Shown: positions 34,127-43,328 of the stretch, one piece after another
Layout of the letters: every line of letters begins with the position of its first letter
How positions within the stretch are numbered: the stretch's first letter is position 1
Assembly (NCBI RefSeq): GCF_021789315.1
Contig: NZ_CP084562.1
Location: 67,098-131,097 of the forward strand
Reading direction: 5' to 3'
DNA length: 64,000 nt
Source: Arthrobacter sp. FW305-BF8
GTDB lineage: Bacteria; Actinomycetota; Actinomycetes; Actinomycetales; Micrococcaceae
The notes under the pieces: generated by a model
The model's input: only the letters and a program-made list of their open reading frames with translations
Told to the model about the DNA's origin: nothing
Databases searched by the model: none
Position numbers and translations under genes: made by a program

Positions 34127-36841
34127 CTATGCCTCCCTGCCGTAGGGATATTTACATGGGGCGTTGAGGTAACACTGGAAACGCGGGAGCTTAATGGTCC
34201 CGCCGATCTTGAAGACCCGCCCTGCACTACGATCATTGACGGAGATGTCGTACAGTTCAGCGAAAAATTTGGCGGCCTTCTTTGGGGTCATAGGATGCTT
34301 TGTCTGAGTGAAGGATGTTCCAAACGCAAACGGCATAAACCAGAGGTTGTCCACATCGTGGTCAAACCAGAAAGGGACGCTTTCACGCATGCGCAGCGGA
34401 ATCGTTACTGAGATTTGCCGCTTGTTCATCGACGTGTAAGAGACATTGAAAGTGTGGTACGTCCTTTGAAGGGAAATCCAGGTATTGAGCTTGATTGATG
34501 ACTGCCAGATGACCACCCTTGCTGTCGTCATTTGACCCCACCGGAGGGTGTCATTGGACGAAGCTCGGTATTGGGTGTTGATCGTCGTGCTGAGCGGTTC
34601 CATTTCACCTGCTTGGGTCGTAGGTGATTCCGGGACGATCTCGGTATTAGTCAGTTCGATTTGCGGGAGTACTGCTGCCCGATCCTGCGCATTCAAGCCG
34701 GTAAGGTCGATCGGTTCTTCGGTTGGGGCTTCCTGCACCACCTCGGCAACAGAATCCCCTGAGTCATCAGCTACGGCGACCGTGACCAGGTCGGCAACGC
34801 ACGTATATCCAATGGATCGATTCGCGTTTTCGGCGACCGCGTCTTGGATTGATTCATGCGAGGCAAGGTCGCTCGCGGTGTCCTCGCAGGTGGAGGAGGA
34901 CGCCGGTTGGTCTTCCCTGCTGTAGTTTGCGGAGGTTGTGAAGCTGTAGATATTGCTGGTGCGTGTTATGAGTTCTTGTCGGCCCTCGACTCGGCCGGTG
35001 GCCGTCGCCGTCCAGTAGTAGGTGGTGCCAGGTGCGAGCAGTCCAGCGGTCACTGGCATGTCTCTTGTGGTCCCGTTGGAGATTTGGATCGGGTTTGATT
35101 GCCCGTCAGGATTGGTCGTCAGCGCAAAGACCAGGGTGCCGTCGTCGGGGAACGAGCCGTAGTAGGGGGCGTAGTCGAGAGTCGGTGGTAAATCCGTGGT
35201 GGAACCGTTAGGTAGGGAGGTGCCCCAGCGGGATGTTGACCAGTCACCAAGGGCGAACTCGTAAGAGGTCATGACCTGTTCCCCGGCGGGTGTTGTTGTT
35301 TCAGCGCTGATGACGTGTTCACCGGTGTGCGCCGGAACCGCAAGGGCGGGGCTAATGGAGGACTTGGCCGGCACCGTGTAAAGACCGTGTGAGGTGCCGT
35401 CATAGGCAACGGAAACGGTCATTGGCGAGCCGTAGGGGTTCGTGGCCGCCAGTGTGCAATCGACCATGGTCGTTGTCACGCCGTCCGTCCAATTTTCGCC
35501 GACGAACGGGGTGGGGCAGGAAAACGCAACCGTGGGCATTTTGGTGTACCAGCCGTTGAGGTCGAGGATGTAGTCCACGGTATCGGTCGAGACGTTATGT
35601 ATCTTGATGGCGTTGTCCGAGCCCACCGGGATGGTGGCCAAGTTGGTCGTGTATGCACCGGCAGTCCCCTTGTTGAAGGTCAGGGTTCCGACGTTGGTCG
35701 GCTCAGTTGTGCCGGACGCATAAGCACGGGCATATCCGCCGGCAGTCCCGGTATCGACGACGGTCAGGTTCGCCACGATCGCAGAGAGCCCGTTGCCGAC
35801 AGAAGGTATGTCGTTTGTCCCGCCTACGGGGATCGTGACTGTCGCTCCGGGTGGCACGTGGGTCGCCGCCCGGGTGTCATAAATTTTCGCTACGGCCGGA
35901 GTGAATACCCCGGCATCGGAGCTACTGCCGCCAGGCGTGAAGTAACCTTCCACGTCCATCAGCAAGTCGATCGTATTACCGGCTGATAGGTACACCTTGA
36001 TCGTGCCGTCGGCCGCCAGTGGGACGATAGCGCCGATTGACGTAAACGGGGATCCGTCGAAGTTCAATGATGTTCCCGGCCGGGACGTTGCACTTGTGGC
36101 GTATGGATTTATGTACCCTGCCAGGGTATTGGTGTTGTCGACCTGAAAGTTCACGAACACCGCCTTGGCTCCTGCAGGCACACCGGCTTTGCCCGAGACC
36201 TGAATGGTGGAAGTGCTGCCACCTGTCAGTTTCGCCTTCGGAAGGCCAACACCATTGATCGTGTCCACGATTCGGGTTTGCTTGACCGGCGAGTATCCGC
36301 CGGCGGCAGTCACCCCGTTACCGGCGGTGTAGTAACCCTGAACGTCCACCATGACGTTCGTCGTCGTGGTGGCCTGAATCTGGATCTGACCGGCATCGGA
36401 CACCATCACGACTGCGCTGTTCGAGGTATACGGGCTAGCGTCATACCGCATCACACCAGCCAATGCACCATCAGCCGGGCCGGCTGACATCTGTCCGGCT
36501 GTTGTCGGAGCCACCGCGGTCATTGTGACCAGCACGGCCGACACGCCTTCGGTCGGGATTCCCGCCGCACCAGTCGCCTGAACCGTCCGCGGCGCAAAGG
36601 ATGCCAGCGGAGCCTTCGATATCCCCGTCCCCGTCCTGGAATCGACCAGCCGGCCTTGCACGGGCACGAATAGCCCGGCCGTGCCCACGGTCGCTCCATG
36701 CGCGCGGGTAGCCGACAAAAGAGGCGGTATCAGTGCCGCCAACATAACCATGATGATTACAAAGGACATCACGCCGGCCATTCCACCGGCAGAAAAACAT
36801 AGGCGCGACCGCCTTATGGCGGGCAGAACAAAAGAGCGCAT
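34127..36841 (-). CDS. Large secreted protein with three beta-repeat modules
   Basis: A 904-residue surface or secreted protein. ATG at 36841 is chosen over an upstream start because AAGGGGGGA precedes it. Residues 1-50 form a long basic-hydrophobic signal or anchor. Three related modules of 110-120 residues follow (about 60-175, 185-300, 310-430), each beginning with a (V/I)(V/Y)D(S/T)R-like motif, holding a G-VP or IPS turn and ending in VDVQGYYT, MDVEGYFT or LDLNGWYT. A fibronectin-III-like domain lies near 585-665 (GTTYYWTATATGR). The C-terminal ~230 residues are unassigned. Similar repeats occur in actinobacterial wall hydrolases and adhesins; here no catalytic domain is seen, so an adhesive or matrix role is inferred. 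Confidence 0.75.
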   Translation of the reverse strand: MRSFVLPAIRRSRLCFSAGGMAGVMSFVIIMVMLAALIPPLLSATRAHGATVGTAGLFVPVQGRLVDSRTGTGISKAPLASFAPRTVQATGAAGIPTEGVSAVLVTMTAVAPTTAGQMSAGPADGALAGVMRYDASPYTSNSAVVMVSDAGQIQIQATTTTNVMVDVQGYYTAGNGVTAAGGYSPVKQTRIVDTINGVGLPKAKLTGGSTSTIQVSGKAGVPAGAKAVFVNFQVDNTNTLAGYINPYATSATSRPGTSLNFDGSPFTSIGAIVPLAADGTIKVYLSAGNTIDLLMDVEGYFTPGGSSSDAGVFTPAVAKIYDTRAATHVPPGATVTIPVGGTNDIPSVGNGLSAIVANLTVVDTGTAGGYARAYASGTTEPTNVGTLTFNKGTAGAYTTNLATIPVGSDNAIKIHNVSTDTVDYILDLNGWYTKMPTVAFSCPTPFVGENWTDGVTTTMVDCTLAATNPYGSPMTVSVAYDGTSHGLYTVPAKSSISPALAVPAHTGEHVISAETTTPAGEQVMTSYEFALGDWSTSRWGTSLPNGSTTDLPPTLDYAPYYGSFPDDGTLVFALTTNPDGQSNPIQISNGTTRDMPVTAGLLAPGTTYYWTATATGRVEGRQELITRTSNIYSFTTSANYSREDQPASSSTCEDTASDLASHESIQDAVAENANRSIGYTCVADLVTVAVADDSGDSVAEVVQEAPTEEPIDLTGLNAQDRAAVLPQIELTNTEIVPESPTTQAGEMEPLSTTINTQYRASSNDTLRWGQMTTARVVIWQSSIKLNTWISLQRTYHTFNVSYTSMNKRQISVTIPLRMRESVPFWFDHDVDNLWFMPFAFGTSFTQTKHPMTPKKAAKFFAELYDISVNDRSAGRVFKIGGTIKLPRFQCYLNAPCKYPYGREA

Positions 36842-37260
36842 GAAAAATCCCCCCTTGACGCACCCCGGGTGCGTCAGAACCACAATCACAAGACCAAAAC
36901 GGCAGCAAACCACTGCCTGACTGCAGTTCCCCGATTAAGAACCCAAGCTAACTGAGCTAAGGAGAAAGATAAACCACGGAATGGAAATTCCCTAAATAGC
37001 ACAGCTTACTGAGAGATTACCGGGAAAGGCCTTCATCCTGTCGCTCAAGAAGCCTGCCGGATAAAATGCGGAAAACCTGCGTTTTCCGGGACTCCGCAAG
37101 ACATTAAAGCGGGGCCGCTTATGTAATCCCCCGGGTTGCGCTAGGCCGGGTCCGCTAGCTCCATAAGGGGGCTGGGTATGTCCTCCTGGCCTGAGCCACC
37201 GCAAGGCTGGCGTATTGAGTTCCCTAAAGGTTGGTCTCGGATTTCAGGAGCACCGCTGAG
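36842..37260. other. Intergenic region with a hairpin at 37069-37088
   Basis: About 420 bp with no credible gene. It holds the promoter of the secreted protein. An 8-bp stem, 37069-37076 with 37081-37088 and loop CTGC, is followed on the minus strand by GCATTTTATC and may be the terminator of the nuclease-like gene to its right. Confidence 0.5.
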
Positions 37261-38118
37261 TCAGGAGATGGCACAGAAAAATGAGATGCCCGTTGCGGTC
37301 GTTTGTGTCAGATCGCGTTCGATACCTCTGGGGTTTTGCAGACGCTTGTCTGGATCGTAGACGTAAGCGACGATGGCCTCACAGTTAGGATGCGCGGGGT
37401 AACGCCCTGCGTCAACTAAAAGCTCTTCACCTAGCTTTTTTGCGCTCATGCTCTCTCTGGTCATCTTGGTCTCGACGACCACCCCTACCTCGGGCAGAAC
37501 GAAGTCGACTCTGGAGTTCGCGCCTCCCCTCGAAGGGGTATAATCTTCAGGTCTGACATCGTCGAAGAGAGTCCGCAGCAGGGCTTCTATCAGGACCTGC
37601 AGCTCCCGCTCATCCTTTAATGCCTCTCCGATTGGCCATTCCGGCCGGCGCTGTTGCAAAACCTGAATGAAGTCGGGGAAACGCCTTAGGACCTTTGCCA
37701 GATCCGCTGCTACGAGTGCAGCTGGTGATTCTTCGGGTTCGACGTCAGCTAGGAGACTTCGTTGCTTTTCCAGCCGGCTGCGGACATTGGCGAAAGGGTA
37801 TTGCCAGCGCTGGCCCAAGGGAAATGATCCATCAGCTGCCTTCAGTACTGATTCAGTCCGAGGCTCGCTCAGGAAGCGGTAGATCCCGGGCTTGACCATG
37901 CTGCCGTCCCGTTGCTCGTCAAACCTCTTTCTAATGTCCGGCGGCAGGACGCGACTGGCTCTGCTATGCCACACGCGGTAGTCAGCCCGAACAGAACCGA
38001 CATCTTTGGGATGGGGAGCTTCGCCCTCTTGAAGGGAAGCCATTCGCTCTTCCAGCTCCTCCGACTCCGTGATTAGCTGAGCGATTGCGGAAGCCCTGGG
38101 AGCAGGAATATTAGCCAT
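37261..38118 (-). CDS. PD-(D/E)XK nuclease-like protein, putative defence gene
   Basis: A 285-residue protein. The N-terminal ~130 residues are helical. The C-terminal part carries a PD-(D/E)XK-type core: LLRTLFDDVRPEDY, then SRVDFVLPEVGVVVETKMT near 210-228 (Asp, then Glu-x-Lys), a helix with KKLGEELLVDAGRY and the strand EAIVAYVYDPDK. This matches solitary restriction-endonuclease-like proteins (DpnII/MboI-like group) found in defence islands. No methylase is adjacent. ATG start; ends near a hairpin. Role in restriction is inferred from fold and neighbourhood with SIR2-HerA. Confidence 0.75.
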   Translation of the reverse strand: MANIPAPRASAIAQLITESEELEERMASLQEGEAPHPKDVGSVRADYRVWHSRASRVLPPDIRKRFDEQRDGSMVKPGIYRFLSEPRTESVLKAADGSFPLGQRWQYPFANVRSRLEKQRSLLADVEPEESPAALVAADLAKVLRRFPDFIQVLQQRRPEWPIGEALKDERELQVLIEALLRTLFDDVRPEDYTPSRGGANSRVDFVLPEVGVVVETKMTRESMSAKKLGEELLVDAGRYPAHPNCEAIVAYVYDPDKRLQNPRGIERDLTQTTATGISFFCAIS

Positions 38119-38300
38119 GAGTAGAGCCTAGAACACTCTTACGACGAACGGCGTCGACGGGTAAATACAGCCCCCCCGGTTTTTATCCTGCTCCATATCG
38201 TTGCCCGCTGCCAGGCGCCGTTCGAGAGCTGAGGACGCCAAATGGGACTGCCCCCGGTTTTGTTGACTCCCTGACCCAGCGGGCTTGTGCTCGTGGAAGG

Positions 38301-38564
38301 ATGTTGACCACGCGCACGCCGTATGGGGCGGAGTTCCGTCACGACGTTATTGATGTGGCCCGGAAAGGCGAGGCGCCACTGGCGCAGATCGCGAAAGACT
38401 TCGGGCTCTCGGTCACGACGCTCAGAAGTCTTCGATTGGCTGAACAGCCTAGGAACGACATGTTAGAGACGGTGAACGGCAACCGAGCAGCACTGCAACA
38501 GCAGACCCATACAGGTGCCAGTGTCAGGTTGGCATCAAAGACTTCCGCGAGCCGTTGTCAGTAA
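38301..38564 (+). pseudogene. IS3-family transposase OrfA remnant
   Basis: Residues 1-50 (begins MLTTRTPYGAEFRHDVIDVA) with ARKGEAPLAQIAKDFGLSVTTL match the helix-turn-helix start of IS3-type OrfA. After RLAE the frame departs from the family and there is no OrfB. It is a truncated remnant, another sign of insertion and deletion between the defence and peptide-synthetase loci. Confidence 0.65.
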
Positions 38565-39395
38565 AAGAGGAATTGGACCTTATTCTGACGCCAGTTGGCC
38601 TATCACCTGACGTCAGGTTGGGGTGTGGTTCTCAATGACAGACTCGTGTGCCCTGACGGCATCACGACCAAACTTGAACGCCCTACGCGGATGGCACCCC
38701 GCATTTTGGGCGGACAGCCAGCGTTTTGCAGGGGATTTTCCGAGGCCCTTCGGCTCCAGCCGCCAGCAACTTCCGCCCGCAAGGGACCACTTCAAGAAGC
38801 AAAGCACAACTTCTGATACTGAATTCGTGACCACCGGAACCCGCAACGGCCACTGCAGCATGGGGGCCGAGAAACGCGACTCGGGTACCGCGAAGGCGTC
38901 CCGCAGGTGCCGAATACGCCGCCAGAAACATGAGGACACAGCAAATCGGGCTCCTGCTGTGGTCCTTCGCGGTCATCGCTTCGAGCGGAACGCGTCCATG
39001 GTTGAAAGGTACCGCCTCATGTGCGCGGTCCGGAACTTTGACAAGAGCCGACTATGACTCTGCGCGGGGGCGGCGCGCGTGCGAGTAAGTAGGTACTCAC
39101 ACGGGCCTGGATGCAGGTACTCGAAGTGGTTGTGTTGGGCTACGAAACCTGTCTACTGTCGAACCAAAGGTTTGAAGCCTCGACTGCATCTCGGATTATT
39201 TGCGGTGGGGAAGCCGGATATTCGCTGCTGGGGAAAATAGCGGTGACCGCAGTGTTCCGTTCGTGCCGCTCTGCGCGGCTCTTCTTGAAAAGTGATACTG
39301 GTCCGGACGAAGATGTCCGCCACCCTTAATCCGCAAGCTGGCAGGAACAGCCCCCAAACCCTGACCAAGCTTGCGGCAGGGGAACGAGGGAAAAC
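38565..39395. other. Gene-free stretch upstream of the peptide-synthetase remnant
   Basis: About 830 bp. Several open frames exist on both strands but none has a ribosome binding site, recognisable motif or convincing composition. Likely scar DNA left by transposition. Confidence 0.5.
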
Positions 39396-39821
39396 ATGCC
39401 GCTTATCAAGGATCCGCACCTGTTTAACGAGCAGAGCCTGTTCGTCGACCTGATAGGGGTGCTGGGCTGCCCCCTGTATCTGAAGAACGAGGTGTTCAAT
39501 TTCGCTGGCAGCTCAATCAAGCTCAAACCAGCGCGGGAGGTGGTCGAGCGCGCCGAGCGGGAGGGGCTGATCTGCCCCGGCTCCGTCCTTGTGGAGTCCT
39601 CCTCGGGCAACCTCGACGTCGCGCTGAGCATGATCGCCGCCAGCAAGGCGGTTCACGGCGCCATGTCTTGGCTCGCCGACCACGACGCCCGGGACCTAAC
39701 GGCGGTGGCCATCTCCCCGGACATGGGCCGTCCCCGCCCGGTGTCGGAGCCACAGCACCCGGCACGCGTACCCGTGGCCGGTTATGTCGCCACAGCCGCA
39801 CTAGGGAATTTCCTGCAGTGA
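39396..39821 (+). pseudogene. Internally deleted cysteine-synthase-like (SbnA-like) gene
   Basis: A 141-residue open frame with GAGGG before ATG. Residues 15-85 match the N-terminus of PLP-dependent beta-replacement enzymes of the SbnA/cysteine synthase kind (SSIKLKPAREVVERAER with the PLP-lysine context, then ESSSGNLDVALSMIAASK). Residues 86-110 (GAMSWLADHD, TAVAISPDMG) match the far C-terminus of the same family. About 200 residues between them, including most of the active site, are missing while the frame is kept, and the end is also altered. SbnA makes precursors of 2,3-diaminopropionate, which fits the downstream peptide-synthetase-like gene. Probably inactive; its stop overlaps the next start (GTGA). 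Confidence 0.7.
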
Positions 39822-42800
39822 AAATGCGTCTCGACAACCTGCAGGGCGCTCCGCGTTCCACATCTCCCATCAATCCCCCCATTCCTGAGACAACCACGGC
39901 TCCGGCCGGGAACGGCTCACCAGCCACTCCGGCCACGGGTACGGCCGTCGCCTTGGAGCGCCGGCTGGCGGATCTTCTCGCATCGGTGGTGAAAAGGGAT
40001 GATGTCTCCGTGGACGCCAACTTCTTCTACGAACTGGGCGCGGACTCGCTGGTGATGGCGCAGTTCTGCGCCCACGTGCGCAAGCAGCCGGACCTGCCTG
40101 CCGTGTCGATCAAGGACATCTACCAGAACCCAACGATCTCGGCGCTGGCCGCGGCCCTGGCACCGGCGGAAGAGGCGACGGCACAGGTACAGGTGCAGGA
40201 ACGGTTGGCGGAGGTGCTCGCCGGCGTGCTGGACATTGAGCATGTGCCAGTGGAAGCCGATTTCTTCCAGGACCTGGGCGCGGACTCGCTGGTGATGGCG
40301 CGGTTCTGCGCCCGGGTGCGAAAGCTGCCGGACCTGCCAGTGGTGTCGATCAAGGACATCTACCAGAACCCAACGATCGCGGCGCTGGCCGCGGCCCTGG
40401 CACCGGCGGAAGAGGCGACGGCACAGGTGCAGGTGCAGGAACGGCTGGCCGGGGTGCTCGCCGGCGTGCTCGGCATCGAGCAGGTCGCGGTGGGCGATGA
40501 CTTCTTCCAGGACCTGGGCGCGGACTCGCTGGTCATGGCAAAGTTCTGCGCCCGGGTGCGCAAGCAGCCGGACCTGCCCCAGGTATCCATGAAGGAGATC
40601 TACAGCAACCCGAATATCTTCGCACTGGCAGCGGCCCTGCAGGTTTCCCCGCAGCCGGACAAGGAGGCGGAGCCCTCGCCGGTCGCGGCTTCAGTGCCGG
40701 AGGCTCCGGCACCCATGGACGCGCGGACATGGGAGTATGTCGCCTGCGGCGCCCTGCAGGTGCTCGTCTACCTCGGCTACTGCCTCCTCGCTGGCTGGCT
40801 CGCGGTCGTGGGCTACCAGTGGGAGTTCCCGAACGCCGGTCCAGGCAACCAAGGAATGGCCGTCTGGGAGATCTACCTGCGGTCGATCGGCTTCGCCGCA
40901 ATGGTGTTCGTGCTGCTGTGCATCCTGCCGGTGGCCGCGAAGTGGCTCGTCCTCGGGCGCTTCCGGCCCCAGGAGATCCATATCTGGAGCCTGGCCTACT
41001 TCCGGTTCTGGCTGGTCAAGACCCTGATGCGAACCTCGCCCCTCTCGCTGATGGCCGGTTCCCCGCTGACAACCTTCTACCTGCGCGCCATGGGTGCAAA
41101 GGTGGGCCGCAACGTGACGATCCTGACCAAACGCCTGCCGGTCTGCACCGACCTGCTCACCATCGGGGAGGGGACGGTGATCCGCCAGGATGTGGTCTTC
41201 AACGGCTACCGGGCCCACGGCGGCGTCATTCAGTTCGGTGCGGTGACGCTGGGCCGTGACGTGGTCGTCGGCGAGGGCAGCATCCTGGACATTAACACGG
41301 CTATGGGAGACGGCTCGCAGTTGGGCCACCGCTCCAGTTTGTACGCCGGCCAGGCCGTGCCCGGGGACGAGCGCTGGCACGGTACGCCGGGCAGGCGCAC
41401 GGAGGCGGATTTCCGCACGGTGGAGGCCACGCCCTACCGGCCCTGGCGCCGGGGATGGTTCGCCTTCACCCAGTTCTTGAGTGCGCTCGGGTTGGGCCGG
41501 GCCATGCTGACCATAACCATCGCCCTGGCCGTCCTGGCGTTGCCGCGCGTGGCGGCGCTGTTGGAGGCGCAGCCGTTGGCGTTCACTGACTGGTCCTTCT
41601 ACGCCCACGCTGTTGCCCTCGCCGGCCTGACCGTCTTCGGTGGAACGGTCGCCGCGTTGGTCATCGCCACGACCGTGCCGCGGCTGCTCAACCTCGCTCT
41701 GAAGCCCGACACGGTGTATCCGCTGTTCGGACTGCGTGACGCGGCGGCGCGGGCGGTGACGAAGTTGACCAACAGTCCCATGCTTGGAGGGTTGTTCGGC
41801 GACAGCTCATACGTCGTAAACTACCTGCGGGCCATCGGGTACGACCTGGGGCAGGTCCAGCAGACAGGCTCGAACATGGGCACGGTGTTCAAGCACGACA
41901 ACCCTTTCCTTTCGTCGATCGGCACTGGCACGATGATCGCCGACGGGGTGTCGTTTATGAACGCCGAGTACTCGCCGACGTCGTTCAAGGTCAGTCGGGC
42001 GGCGATCGGCGCGCACAACTTCCTTGGCAACGGCGTTTTCTACCCGGCCGGGGCGAAAACCGGGGACAACTGCCTGCTCGCGACCATGGTGGCGGTCCCC
42101 ATCGACGGACCGGTGCGCCATGACGTGGGTTTGCTCGGATCGCCGCCGTTCGAGATCCCCCGCTCGGTCCTCCGGGACGCCCTCCCCGAGGAACATAGGA
42201 ACCGTGCGCACTTCCGTCGGGACCTGGCAGCCAAGAACAGGCACAACCTGCGCACGATGGCCCTCGTGATGCTGGTGCGGTGGCTCAACATCTCGCTGGC
42301 CATGATCATCATGTTCGCCGCTCTCGAACTGTCCGACCAATTCGGTTTCCTTGCCTTTAGCGCGTCCTTCGTCGTGATGCTCCTGGTCGGCTTGCTCGTC
42401 CCCAGCGGCATCGAACACATCGTGACGCGGTCCCGGGGACTTCAGCCCCAGCTCTGCTCCATCTACAACCCATACTTCTGGTGGCACGAGCGGTACTGGA
42501 AGCTGCAGATCCAGAGCCGGTACATGACCATCCTCGACGGGACGCCGTTCAAGCCGCTGCTCTGGCGTCTGCTGGGCGTGCGGATCGGGTCCCGGGTGTT
42601 CGACGATGGATGCGCGTTCCCCGAGCGGAGCCTGGTGACGATCGGCTCCCGCTGCACACTGAACGCCGGCTCCGCGGTGCAGTGCCATTCCCAGGAGGAC
42701 GGAATGTTCAAGACCGATCGCAGCATCATTGGGGACGGCGTCACGCTCGGCGTCGGCTGCCTTGTCCACTACGGTGTGACCGCAGAAGACGGTGCCGTCG

Positions 42801-42928
42801 TCGCCACCGACTCCTTCGTGATGAAGGGGACGACCCTCCCCCGGGGAACCGTGTGGGGTGGCAACCCGGCCGAAGAGGCCCGAGCCGCCGCCACGTCCCC
42901 CCTCGTGCTGGAAAGGCCCGTATCATGA
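39818..42928 (+). CDS. Three-carrier-domain, Pls/PosA-like membrane acyltransferase without adenylation domain
   Basis: A 1036-residue protein; the GTG at 39818 overlaps the previous stop, a better start than any upstream one. Residues 45-275 hold three carrier (thiolation) domains with LGADSL and the phosphopantetheine Ser at 77, 157 and 237, exactly 80 apart. Then come transmembrane helices (about 305-405), a left-handed beta-helix (about 425-530), more helices (about 545-625), a second hexapeptide region (about 670-770), helices (about 825-870) and a third hexapeptide region (about 915-1020). The membrane-plus-hexapeptide half matches Pls/PosA-type poly-amino-acid synthetases. Those normally begin with an adenylation and one carrier domain; here adenylation is absent and carriers are triplicated, so amino acids must be loaded by an enzyme in trans. 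Confidence 0.8.
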   Translation: MKMRLDNLQGAPRSTSPINPPIPETTTAPAGNGSPATPATGTAVALERRLADLLASVVKRDDVSVDANFFYELGADSLVMAQFCAHVRKQPDLPAVSIKDIYQNPTISALAAALAPAEEATAQVQVQERLAEVLAGVLDIEHVPVEADFFQDLGADSLVMARFCARVRKLPDLPVVSIKDIYQNPTIAALAAALAPAEEATAQVQVQERLAGVLAGVLGIEQVAVGDDFFQDLGADSLVMAKFCARVRKQPDLPQVSMKEIYSNPNIFALAAALQVSPQPDKEAEPSPVAASVPEAPAPMDARTWEYVACGALQVLVYLGYCLLAGWLAVVGYQWEFPNAGPGNQGMAVWEIYLRSIGFAAMVFVLLCILPVAAKWLVLGRFRPQEIHIWSLAYFRFWLVKTLMRTSPLSLMAGSPLTTFYLRAMGAKVGRNVTILTKRLPVCTDLLTIGEGTVIRQDVVFNGYRAHGGVIQFGAVTLGRDVVVGEGSILDINTAMGDGSQLGHRSSLYAGQAVPGDERWHGTPGRRTEADFRTVEATPYRPWRRGWFAFTQFLSALGLGRAMLTITIALAVLALPRVAALLEAQPLAFTDWSFYAHAVALAGLTVFGGTVAALVIATTVPRLLNLALKPDTVYPLFGLRDAAARAVTKLTNSPMLGGLFGDSSYVVNYLRAIGYDLGQVQQTGSNMGTVFKHDNPFLSSIGTGTMIADGVSFMNAEYSPTSFKVSRAAIGAHNFLGNGVFYPAGAKTGDNCLLATMVAVPIDGPVRHDVGLLGSPPFEIPRSVLRDALPEEHRNRAHFRRDLAAKNRHNLRTMALVMLVRWLNISLAMIIMFAALELSDQFGFLAFSASFVVMLLVGLLVPSGIEHIVTRSRGLQPQLCSIYNPYFWWHERYWKLQIQSRYMTILDGTPFKPLLWRLLGVRIGSRVFDDGCAFPERSLVTIGSRCTLNAGSAVQCHSQEDGMFKTDRSIIGDGVTLGVGCLVHYGVTAEDGAVVATDSFVMKGTTLPRGTVWGGNPAEEARAAATSPLVLERPVS
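39960..40640 (+). repeat. Three tandem 240-bp repeats encoding carrier domains
   Basis: The DNA of the three carrier domains repeats with a 240-bp period (Ser codons at 40046, 40286 and 40526). Long stretches are near identical, for example the segments around 40107-40199 and 40347-40439, showing recent duplication and a chance of copy-number change by recombination. Confidence 0.85.
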
Positions 42929-43209
42929 CCACCACCACTGCCTTGACCTGCCGCACCGCCGCCGACAGCTCGGGCCCGGGCAAAGACCGGACCACCCCCG
43001 CGGGTGCCGCGCCGACTGCGGTTCCCAGGTGGACGCAGGAGCGGAAGCCGGGTCAGGGGCGGATCGAAGTGGCTGTGCCCGAGGACGTGCGCCAGGCTGT
43101 GCGGACACTGTCCCGCATGCTGGATGGGGAAGATCACTTCCGTCCCGGGCCCTCGTGGTCGCGGTGGAATGGTACGACAGTGGCCTTGCCTGATCTTGTC
43201 CTTCCATGA
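42925..43209 (+). pseudogene. N-terminal fragment of a condensation/adenylation-type peptide synthetase
   Basis: ATG at 42925 overlaps the previous stop (ATGA). Residues 40-70 (WTQERKPGQGRIEVAVPEDV, then a Val-Arg-Thr-Leu helix) look like the linker and first strand-helix of a nonribosomal peptide synthetase condensation-type module. Resemblance ends by residue 72 and the frame stops at 94 residues. Probably the 5' stump of a deleted multi-kilobase synthetase gene that followed in the operon. Confidence 0.55.
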
Positions 43210-43328
43210 ATGTCGGCAGCTGGGTTCTACATTCCCGGTGTACAAGAAGCTTCAAACCCCGGTCCCAAAACAAACTGCCATAATCACAGCGTCGCGCCGG
43301 TTATCGGCGGAAATGACAGGATTGGTCT

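Noticed and set aside
39960..40640. CRISPR-like array suggested by regular repetition
   Set aside because: The 240-bp period is within one reading frame and corresponds to whole carrier domains. No short repeats with unique spacers are present.
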